Shown in pieces: positions 25,362-32,535 of a stretch of DNA of 42,600 bases. The translations under genes and the position numbers were made by a program. The stretch's first letter is position 1; every line of letters starts with the position of its first letter. This DNA is from Salinivenus iranica (GTDB lineage: Bacteria; Bacteroidota; Rhodothermia; Rhodothermales; Salinibacteraceae): positions 1 to 42,600 of the forward strand of contig NCRB01000048.1 of assembly GCA_002894665.1 (NCBI GenBank), written 5' to 3'. A model generated the notes under the pieces. It did not search any database. It was not told the DNA's origin and worked only from the letters and a program-made list of their open reading frames with translations.

Positions 25362-25925
25362 ATGTCGTTTGTACGACCGTCCATGTGGTCCACGCTTCAG
25401 TACGGCTCCCGCCTGGCCGTACTGCTCGTGATGTTTGCCGTGCTGGCCGGGGGCGGGCCGTTGGCGTGGGGACAGTCGCAGAGCCAACAGGTGACGATTG
25501 GGGTCGACCAGGACACCTACTTTGCCCTCTCGGACGGGCCTGGCATCACGCTCGATGCACTCGATACATTCAAGGAGGCCACGGCCTCGTACACGTTTGA
25601 GAACACCATTTGCGGGCAGGGAAAGGGGAATGCATCGGGGAAGGAGTGCTGGAAGGTGGAGGCGAAAATCGAAGACGGAGACGCCCCGACCGGCATCACC
25701 CTGGAGGCGGAAATGGAGGCGCCGCCCACCCAGAAGCCACAGTTCAATGATCCAGAGTCGCACGGGCGCAAGCCGCTGTCCGAGGCCGACGACGTCCGGC
25801 TGGTGGAAGACATTGGCAATACCGAGCAGCAGGGACTCGACATCACCTACTGGGCCAAGGCGTCCCCGGAGGCCGAGCCGACGGAGCACGTCATCACGGT
25901 CGTGTACACCCTCTCGCGAATGTGA
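25362..25925 (+). CDS. Secreted beta-rich paralogue 7 (putative fibre subunit)
   Basis: Encodes 187 residues. A hydrophobic signal segment (LAVLLVMFAVLAGGGPLAWG) is followed by cleavage before QSQS. The mature part opens QQVTIGVDQDTYFALSDG and then ATASYTFENTICGQGKG. GITLEAEMEAPP recalls paralogue 1 (GLTLQAEMQAPQ), and the end LDITYWAKASPEAEPTEHV with strand VVYTLSRM is typical. Two cysteines (ICGQ, ECWK) may form a disulphide. An ATG at 25383 is an alternative start. It is the last paralogue before the Cys-rich protein and the assembly-like genes. Confidence 0.74.
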   Translation: MSFVRPSMWSTLQYGSRLAVLLVMFAVLAGGGPLAWGQSQSQQVTIGVDQDTYFALSDGPGITLDALDTFKEATASYTFENTICGQGKGNASGKECWKVEAKIEDGDAPTGITLEAEMEAPPTQKPQFNDPESHGRKPLSEADDVRLVEDIGNTEQQGLDITYWAKASPEAEPTEHVITVVYTLSRM

Positions 25926-26064
25926 TGCCGGGGCGCGGGGAGATGTCTCCACGAGCCGGGAGAAGGGCGGGGTGGTTTTTGCCAGCGTGTGGCGAACGAT
26001 ACCAGCGCTTACAAATACGGTACCGTGATGGCGCACAGATCTTTCACGTCCAACGTGCCAACGC

Positions 26065-26655
26065 ATGGGTTCGTCGTTTACAGATCGACTGGCGCGGGTG
26101 CTTCGGAACGTGGACGTTCGCGTCGAGGCGGGGGACGACGCCCGTCGCGTTGTGCTGTCGGGGGAGAACGACACCTACCGGTCGTCGTCCCTGTCGCCCG
26201 CCCAGGCCCGGGCGGTGCAGCAGGTGCTCCAGTCGCTCCGCGAGGCCCCGACCTCGCTCTTGCAGCGCCCTCGGAGCGACATTGTGGAGGCCTGCCGGCG
26301 CCAGCACCCCAACGTGCCGGGCGACACGATCCGTTCGATGGTCGAGCGTGCCCGCGCCGAATCGTGGACCGAGGCGGAGCTCAGCGAGGCCCTCGGGCGT
26401 ACGTCGCGCACCCAGGTGCTGAAGAAGCACGCGGCGGCGGACGTGTGGGGCGTGCTCGTCCTGTCGCAGCAGGACAGCAACGTGTGCCCGGCGTGCCGCC
26501 GGCTCGACGCGGTGGCCTATGCCATCGACCACGCCCTCGCGGAGCAGCCGCTGCCCCACGCCGATTGTGCCAACCGGACCTGCCGCTGCCAGTACCTCCC
26601 GGTTGTGCAGGAGGAAGATCTCTATTCCACCGTAGAGACGCGGACGGGCGCGTGA
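26065..26655 (+). CDS. Cys-rich protein resembling phage Mu F-like C-termini
   Basis: Encodes 196 residues with no signal peptide. The first 135 residues are mostly helical and charged. The C-terminal part has a compact cysteine/histidine set: Cys141, Cys144, His165, Cys168, Cys173 and Cys175, in D-S-N-V-C-P-A-C-R-R-L-D and H-A-D-C ... C-R-C. That C-x2-C ... P-x-P-H-x-x-C ... C-R-C layout resembles the tail of phage Mu gpF/SPP1 gp7-type head-morphogenesis proteins, where it reads C-x2-C-x-x-L-D-G and H-P-N-C-R-C. The rest of a phage is absent, so it could be a remnant or a domesticated zinc-binding protein. It sits between the paralogues and the chaperone-like gene. Confidence 0.6.
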   Translation: MGSSFTDRLARVLRNVDVRVEAGDDARRVVLSGENDTYRSSSLSPAQARAVQQVLQSLREAPTSLLQRPRSDIVEACRRQHPNVPGDTIRSMVERARAESWTEAELSEALGRTSRTQVLKKHAAADVWGVLVLSQQDSNVCPACRRLDAVAYAIDHALAEQPLPHADCANRTCRCQYLPVVQEEDLYSTVETRTGA

Positions 26656-26751
26656 CGAGAGGTTGAGGGGGGTAGGGTCTATGGACCGCTCGTCGGAGGG
26701 AGAGGTATAGGAACGGATACGAACTGACATGGACGGATCTCCTCCTTGCGT

Positions 26752-27630
26752 ATGAGCAACCGACTGATGTCCCCGACCCTTGCGTCCTTCACACTTCCTG
26801 GTTCTTTTTTTCCCGTGAGCGGGTGCAGCTGGCGCTGGATTGGGCTGATTGCGTGCGTGGCGTTACTGGGCGGTTTTGTACACGACAGTCGGGCGCAGGT
26901 CATGGTCCGCAGCTCGCTGTCGATGGACACGGAGGCCACGCCGGGCGAGACGTATCAGGGAACGATTGAGCTGTACAATCAGGACGACACGCTCCGCAGC
27001 GCCGAGGTGTCGCTCCGGGACTATTTGTTTACGGACGAGGGGAGCACGCAGTACGCCGATCCGGGCAGTCACGAGCGGTCGAATGCGCCCTGGATTGAGT
27101 TTGGGTCGTCGGTCGTGACGATTCCGCCCAACGAGGAGACGGAGGTGCAGTACGAGGTGCAGGTGCCGGAGACGGTGGAGGGAGAGGCCCCCGTTGGGAC
27201 GTACTGGAGCATGCTGATGGTACGCCCGCTGGGACAGGGCACGGGCCCCTCGCCCGATCAGGGAGTGGCCGTCCGGCAGATCCGGCGCTACGGCATTCAG
27301 GTGGCGACCCACATGCAAGGAAGCAGCGGGCCGACGCTGGAGGTGCAGTCGGCCGGGGTAGCGGACGAAGAGGGCCAGCCCACCCTCAACGTGTCCCTAG
27401 AAAACACGGGGGCACGAATGGCGAGCGTGAGCGTGTTGCTCGAGTTGTACGACGAGGCGGGCAGTCTGGCGCGCGAGGAGGAAACGTCGAGCCGGCGCCT
27501 CTACCCCGGCACGTCGGTCCAGTACCAGGTTCCGCTCGGGGAGGTAGAGTCCGGGCAGTACGAAGCCCTCCTCGTGTTGCAACCGGATCCGGGGCAGGCC
27601 CGCGGGGTGCAGTACACGATTGAGTTATAG
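26752..27630 (+). CDS. Periplasmic Ig-fold protein, chaperone/DUF916-like
   Basis: Encodes 292 residues. A signal segment (RWIGLIACVALLGGFV) is followed by cleavage near DSRAQ. Two beta-sandwich domains follow. Domain 1 (about 50-165) contains PGETYQGTIELYNQDDT, WIEFGSSVVTIPPNEETEVQ and APVGTYWSMLMVRP, the N-terminal pattern of extracytoplasmic Ig-like proteins. Domain 2 (about 195-290) holds LNVSLENTGARMASVSVLL and ends in a strand YTIEL. The layout recalls periplasmic fimbrial chaperones and the DUF916 proteins of WxL clusters, and the next gene looks like its outer-membrane partner. I do not see the invariant chaperone Arg/Lys pair, so the chaperone role is inference from fold and context. 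Confidence 0.65.
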   Translation: MSNRLMSPTLASFTLPGSFFPVSGCSWRWIGLIACVALLGGFVHDSRAQVMVRSSLSMDTEATPGETYQGTIELYNQDDTLRSAEVSLRDYLFTDEGSTQYADPGSHERSNAPWIEFGSSVVTIPPNEETEVQYEVQVPETVEGEAPVGTYWSMLMVRPLGQGTGPSPDQGVAVRQIRRYGIQVATHMQGSSGPTLEVQSAGVADEEGQPTLNVSLENTGARMASVSVLLELYDEAGSLAREEETSSRRLYPGTSVQYQVPLGEVESGQYEALLVLQPDPGQARGVQYTIEL

Positions 27631-27677
27631 AGACTCCCCCCGGGCGGCCGACTCTCCCATGAGTGATTCTTGAGGGC

Positions 27678-30600
27678 ATGTACATCGTTGGTGGGGGCTC
27701 CGGCCCACGACACGCACGCACTGGCGGGAGACGGGGCGGAACAGCGGCGGCGGGGCGGATTTTTGTGCTCGTGGTCGTCGCGATGGTGAGTGTGGGTGGG
27801 CCGTCGGCGTGGGGGCAGGCTCCCGCCTCCGACTCGCCGGTCCAGGTGGAGGCGGTGAGAGAATCGACCATAACGACCTCGCCGGGAGAGGCCGTCACCG
27901 CCCCGATGCGAATCGAGAACACCGGGGACACGAAGCGGCGCCTCCGGACGGAGCCTGCCCTGCCGGACGGATGGAGCACGACGTCGTCCCGGCCGGCATT
28001 TACGCTGGCCCCCGGGGAAAGCACCCTCCAGTTGCTTCGCATCTCGGTTCCGGCGGGTGCGTCCGCAGGGCGCGAGACGGTCCGGGTTCAGGTGGTGGAC
28101 ACCGCCGATTCCACCCTCTCGGCGTCGGCCACCGTGCAGGTGCAGGTGCGGGCCGTGCGGGAGGCGCGGTTGTCCGTGGCACAGGTCCCCCCGTCCGTCG
28201 GGACGGGACAGAGCTACGCCGCGACGTTTACGCTCACCAACGAGGGCAACGTGCCCCTGCGCCCCACGCTGCGGGCGGAGAGCAACCGGTCGGTGCCCCT
28301 CACCGTGGAGACGGCGGTCGATACGCTGGTGCCGCAGGACACCGAGCGGATTCGGGTGACGGCGCGCCCGGCCGCGGCCGACGAGGCGTTTGAGCATCGG
28401 ATTCGTTTCTACGCGGACCTTGCGCCCGGAGACACCACGCTCAGGACGAGCGCCACGACGGAGGTCATTCCGAGCGGGGAGGGCGGCGGATTGTGGGCGG
28501 GGCCGCGCTATCCCACGACGGTGCGGCTGCAGGCCTTTGGAGACCAGGCGGCGCAGGGCGGGCAGGTGGAGATCGACGGGGAGGGAGCGCTGGTGCAGGG
28601 GAGCGACCACACGGTCGACCTGTTCGTGCGCACGCCCGACCAGTCCGGGGAGGCGCGGTTTGGGCGCCGGAGCCGGTACCAGTTGGCGTACACCTCGTCC
28701 GCGTGGACGGTGCGGGTGGGAGACCACACGTTTGGGCGGACGCAGCTGGCGGAGCGTGGGCGACGCGGGGTAGGGGGAGAGGTCCGGTACCAGACAGGGG
28801 ACTGGACGGTCGGCGGGTACGCCCTCGGCGACCGCTTCGGGGCGTCGGACCGGCAGGGCAGCGCGTACGCGCAGTACGAGGTGCACCCTCGGGCGCAGCT
28901 CACGGGCAGTCTGGTGCACAACGATGGAGCGCGGGCCAACGGCACCCTCGGCACGCTCCGGGCGCGGGTAGAGCCGTGGGCCCGGGCCCAGGTCGATCTC
29001 GAAGCCGGCGGCGGCGAGGGGATGGACGGGTGGGGCGGGGCCTACCGGGCGGCCCTCCGCGGCGAGCCGACGTGGGGGGCGTATCGCCTTCGGCATCGGC
29101 AGGTGGACCCGGCGTTTCCCTCCACCTTCACCGGAGGCCAGCGTAGCTCAGCCGCTCTGTCGGCCGACCTGTCCGAGCATGTGGGGGTGAGCGGGTCAGT
29201 CCGGCGCACCGAACAGGACCGGGCCTTCGAGCGGACCTTCGAGTCGCGGTCGGCGCGCCTCGGGAGCACAGTGCGGGGGACCTGGGCGGGGGCCCAGTGG
29301 TCCCTCGGGGCCGACGCGGCGCTCGATCGACGCCCGCTCCGCGACGAGGAGAGCGTTCGGCTGCAGGGGGGCCTGCAAACGAGTCGTATTGGGATTCGAC
29401 CCACCGTGGAGGTGGGCCGGTTTGCGCCGAACGAGCAGGGGGCGGAGCGGGGGTATCGGACGTACGGGCTTCGCACGTCGGCCCAAGTGGGGGGGCAGCA
29501 GGTGGGCGGGAGCATCGAGTACACGGAGGCAGCGTTTCGAGAGGGCTTCGCGCGCCGGCCCCGCTGGTCGGGCGACCTCTCCACGCAGCTTCAGCTTGGG
29601 GACGCCGCCAATCTGCGCCTCCGCGGGCGATGGACGGAGGAGGGGCCGTTCTTGCCGCCCCGCCAGAGTGCACAGGCCGCATTGAACTACCAGCTGCCGG
29701 GCGGGCACGTCCTGACGATGGAGGCCCGCTACCAATCCTTTGGCGACGGGCAGAGTGACGCACGCTTCCGGGTCGGGTACACGGTGCCGGTGGGGCTTCC
29801 CATCGTTTCGACCCCGGAGCGGGAACAGCTCACGGGGCGGGTTGTGGACGCCGAAACGAACGCGCCCCTCTCGGACGTGCTGGTGCAGCTGGGGGCCTCC
29901 CGGCGCCTGACGGGCGACGATGGGTCCTTTTCGCTTCCGGTGCCGCAGGACCGAACGGCGTATCTCCGCCTCGACCTCTCGTCGGCCGGGCTGAACCGGG
30001 TGCCCATGCTGAACCTGCCGATGCGGGTCGATCCGGAAGAGCAGCGGTCGGAGCTCGTCATTCCCGTCAGCGAAGAAAGCATTCTGCAGGTCCGGGTGGT
30101 GAACTACGAATACGCGACGGCCCGGGCCGCCCTGGAGGGCGAGGACCCGGAGCCGGCCGGCGGGCTGGCGGGGGCGGTGCTTGAGGCGACGGACGGCACG
30201 GGGACGGTGCGCCGGCTGACCGGGGCGCAGGGCGAAGCCACCTTCGACGGATTGCGCCCGGGGACGTGGACCGTGCGGGTGCGGGAGGAGGGGCTTCCGC
30301 CGGACCGGGCCCCGGAGCAGTCCGACTACGAGGTGACGCTGCCCCCCGACGGTCGCGACACGTTGCGGGTGCGGATGCTCCCCGAGGGCCGCCCGCAGAT
30401 CGAGGTGGAAGAAGGAGGGGCGTTGACGAGAGGAGACACGTCGGAGGCCGCCCCCCCCGAACCGCAGGAGGAGCGGGACACGTCAGAAGATACGACGCGG
30501 GCTATGCCGGTTGACGTGGTGGCGGGGCCGTTTGCGGTGCAGCTCGGGGAGGCGCGGCCGTGGGCGGAGGCGCTGGAGACCGCGCGGCAGGTCCGAGACG

Positions 30601-31247
30601 AGCGTCCGTTCGTGTCGATCCAGCCTCGGCAGACGGAGGGGGAGTGGGCCTACCAGGTGTGGGCGGGCCGCTATCCGAACCGGCGGGCGGCGGAGCGGAC
30701 TCGTGATTCGCTGGAGGCGTCTGTGTCGGACGCCCGCGTGCTCGAGACCTCTGTCCCGGCTCCCTACGCGGTGCGCCTCGGGGCCTTTGCGGAATGGGAG
30801 GGTGCCCTTCGTATGGTTCAGCGCGTCCGAGACCGGGGCCTCCCCGTGGCCATTCATCCGAAGGTGTGGCGAGGTCAGGTTCTGTACCGGGTGTGGGCGG
30901 GGCAGTATTCGGACCGAGCGGCGGCCGAAGACGCCCTCAATACCTTCGACGCGGCCCCCGCGGATGCGTACGTCGTGGAGGGGCAAACACTGGAGAGGTA
31001 TGCCGTACAGGCCGGCGCGTTTAGTGCGGCCGAGCGGGCATTCAGCCGGGCGAGTCGCCTACGAGATGAAGGAAGGCAGGCGTATGTTCAGTCCGGGCAG
31101 GCGGACGGGCGGCTGGTCTACCGGGTGCTGATGGGGGCGTACCCGACCCGGGCGGCAGCCGAGAAGCGAGCCGATGGCCTGGCGGACGACGGATGGGAGG
31201 CCGTTGTGCGTCGGGTGGAGCACCGACCGGGCGCACGAGAGCGCTAG
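27678..31247 (+). CDS. Usher-like outer-membrane barrel with three SPOR repeats
   Basis: Encodes 1189 residues. Order: signal peptide (1-47, ending WGQ); NEW3-like Ig domain (about 57-155, ENTGDTKRRLR ... DGWS); second Ig domain (about 158-268, LTNEGNVPLRPTL); an Arg/Gly/Tyr-rich run of alternating beta strands (about 270-715) that I read as an outer-membrane barrel, containing WTVRVGDHTFGRTQL; a carboxypeptidase-regulatory-like domain (from about 716, LTGRVVDAETNAPLSDVLVQ); a second such domain (about 830-910); an acidic linker; and three SPOR repeats (about 950-1025, 1028-1100, 1107-1185), each with A-V-x-L/A-G and V-W-A-G-x-Y or V-L-M-G-A-Y. SPOR domains bind glycan strands lacking stem peptides. 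The barrel is not recognisably PF00577; 'usher-like' rests on order and neighbours. Its stop overlaps that of rodA. Confidence 0.72.
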   Translation: MYIVGGGSGPRHARTGGRRGGTAAAGRIFVLVVVAMVSVGGPSAWGQAPASDSPVQVEAVRESTITTSPGEAVTAPMRIENTGDTKRRLRTEPALPDGWSTTSSRPAFTLAPGESTLQLLRISVPAGASAGRETVRVQVVDTADSTLSASATVQVQVRAVREARLSVAQVPPSVGTGQSYAATFTLTNEGNVPLRPTLRAESNRSVPLTVETAVDTLVPQDTERIRVTARPAAADEAFEHRIRFYADLAPGDTTLRTSATTEVIPSGEGGGLWAGPRYPTTVRLQAFGDQAAQGGQVEIDGEGALVQGSDHTVDLFVRTPDQSGEARFGRRSRYQLAYTSSAWTVRVGDHTFGRTQLAERGRRGVGGEVRYQTGDWTVGGYALGDRFGASDRQGSAYAQYEVHPRAQLTGSLVHNDGARANGTLGTLRARVEPWARAQVDLEAGGGEGMDGWGGAYRAALRGEPTWGAYRLRHRQVDPAFPSTFTGGQRSSAALSADLSEHVGVSGSVRRTEQDRAFERTFESRSARLGSTVRGTWAGAQWSLGADAALDRRPLRDEESVRLQGGLQTSRIGIRPTVEVGRFAPNEQGAERGYRTYGLRTSAQVGGQQVGGSIEYTEAAFREGFARRPRWSGDLSTQLQLGDAANLRLRGRWTEEGPFLPPRQSAQAALNYQLPGGHVLTMEARYQSFGDGQSDARFRVGYTVPVGLPIVSTPEREQLTGRVVDAETNAPLSDVLVQLGASRRLTGDDGSFSLPVPQDRTAYLRLDLSSAGLNRVPMLNLPMRVDPEEQRSELVIPVSEESILQVRVVNYEYATARAALEGEDPEPAGGLAGAVLEATDGTGTVRRLTGAQGEATFDGLRPGTWTVRVREEGLPPDRAPEQSDYEVTLPPDGRDTLRVRMLPEGRPQIEVEEGGALTRGDTSEAAPPEPQEERDTSEDTTRAMPVDVVAGPFAVQLGEARPWAEALETARQVRDERPFVSIQPRQTEGEWAYQVWAGRYPNRRAAERTRDSLEASVSDARVLETSVPAPYAVRLGAFAEWEGALRMVQRVRDRGLPVAIHPKVWRGQVLYRVWAGQYSDRAAAEDALNTFDAAPADAYVVEGQTLERYAVQAGAFSAAERAFSRASRLRDEGRQAYVQSGQADGRLVYRVLMGAYPTRAAAEKRADGLADDGWEAVVRRVEHRPGARER

Positions 31248-32521
31248 TACCCGTAGATCGACAGGTCGTCGCGGCGCATGTGCGTCGTGAGAACGAGGGC
31301 GAGCAGCGCCGTGTGGGCGAGCATCGCCGACCCCCCGTACGAAATGAACGGCAGGGGCAGGCCGATCACCGGCAGGATGCCCGTCACCATGCCGAGGTTG
31401 ATGAAAATGTGGATCAGGTAGACCCCCACGGCCCCGGCGGCCACGATGCTTCCGAAGGGATGCTTCACGTCGCTGCCCAGCGTGATGAGGCGCAGCAGGA
31501 GGGCGGCGAGAAGGCCCAGGGTGACCACCGACCCTACGAACCCAAATTCCTCCCCGATCACGCTGAAGATAAAGTCGGTTGTCTGCTCGGGCACGTATGC
31601 GCCCTGCGTTTGCGTCCCCTGCATGAACCCTTGCCCCCACAGGCCGCCCGAACTGATCGCCGCCTTCGACTGCACGAGGTTAAAGCCCACGCCCTGCCGA
31701 AATTGCTCGGCGCCCGGATTGGTGAAGGAGAGCAGGCGGTCGACCTGGTAGGGCTGCAGGATCTTGTTGAGGACGAGGGAGACAGCGGCGGTGACCCCGC
31801 CGGTGAAGGTGGCGGCGAGGGCGGCGACGTAGCGTCGTTGGGAAGTCCACCAGAGCCCCGCGGTAAAGAGCGACGCAAACCCGAGTGCGACCGGCACCGA
31901 GAGGAGGGCCAGGTAGCCCGCCACCGCGGGCGAGATCATGAGGGCGATAACGGGGAGGGGAAGCCCGGCCCAGAAGAGCATGATCGGGACGAGGCCGAAG
32001 AAGACGAGCGCCGTCCCCAGGTCGTTTTGGAGGATGACGAGCACGCCCGGCACTACGATGAGGGCCACCGCCTTCAGCGCAAAGTTCAGGTTGCTGGCGC
32101 CGCGGGTGTGGCGCCCCGAGAGGAGCTGGGCCACCGCGAGCACCGTTCCGACCTTGGCCAGCTCCGACACCTGGAGCCGGAAGGGGCCGAGGGCGAGCCA
32201 GGCGCGCGTCCCCTTCACCTCCGCCCCGACAAACAGCGTGAGCAGAAGGAGCCCAATGGTGACCCCGTAGGCGGGATAGGCCAACTGCCGCAGCACCCGA
32301 AGCGGCAGCAGCAGGGCGATCGCAATGCCCACGGCCGAGACGCCCGCCCACACCATCTGCCGGTAGAAATTGTCGCGGACCCCGCTGCCCAGGTAGTCGG
32401 CCGCCGGGCCGTGCGTGGTGCTGTAGAGCGCCACAAGCCCGACGCCCACCAGGGCGACCCATGCGAGCAGGGTCCAGGGGTCGGGGAGCGGCGGCCAGTT
32501 GCGGGTGGGAGACGAGGGCAT
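31244..32521 (-). CDS. rodA: Rod-shape SEDS glycosyltransferase RodA
   Basis: Encodes 425 residues. RodA polymerises peptidoglycan glycan strands during cell elongation, working with PBP2. About ten hydrophobic segments are visible. SEDS signatures are clear: KGTRAWLALGPFRLQVSELAK, ILQNDLGTALVFFG, the loop SKAAISSGGLWGQGF, EQTTDFIFSVIGEEFGFVG, and GLPLPFISYGGSAML near the C-terminus. The product is longer than E. coli RodA (370 residues), mainly through an enlarged region around residues 205-270. The ATG at 32521 follows the mrdA stop by 14 bases, so the two are an operon. The stop codons of rodA and the convergent SPOR protein gene share the palindrome CTAG at 31244-31247. Confidence 0.95.
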   Translation of the reverse strand: MPSSPTRNWPPLPDPWTLLAWVALVGVGLVALYSTTHGPAADYLGSGVRDNFYRQMVWAGVSAVGIAIALLLPLRVLRQLAYPAYGVTIGLLLLTLFVGAEVKGTRAWLALGPFRLQVSELAKVGTVLAVAQLLSGRHTRGASNLNFALKAVALIVVPGVLVILQNDLGTALVFFGLVPIMLFWAGLPLPVIALMISPAVAGYLALLSVPVALGFASLFTAGLWWTSQRRYVAALAATFTGGVTAAVSLVLNKILQPYQVDRLLSFTNPGAEQFRQGVGFNLVQSKAAISSGGLWGQGFMQGTQTQGAYVPEQTTDFIFSVIGEEFGFVGSVVTLGLLAALLLRLITLGSDVKHPFGSIVAAGAVGVYLIHIFINLGMVTGILPVIGLPLPFISYGGSAMLAHTALLALVLTTHMRRDDLSIYGY

Positions 32522-32535
32522 GAGGGAGGCAGGGG

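Noticed and set aside
26065-26655. A prophage at the Cys-rich gene
   Set aside because: No other structural, replication or integrase gene lies within several kilobases.
20697-31247. Locus as a WxL-type cell-wall system
   Set aside because: No W-x-L motifs or Gram-positive sorting signals; the signal peptides, barrel and SPOR repeats fit a Gram-negative envelope.
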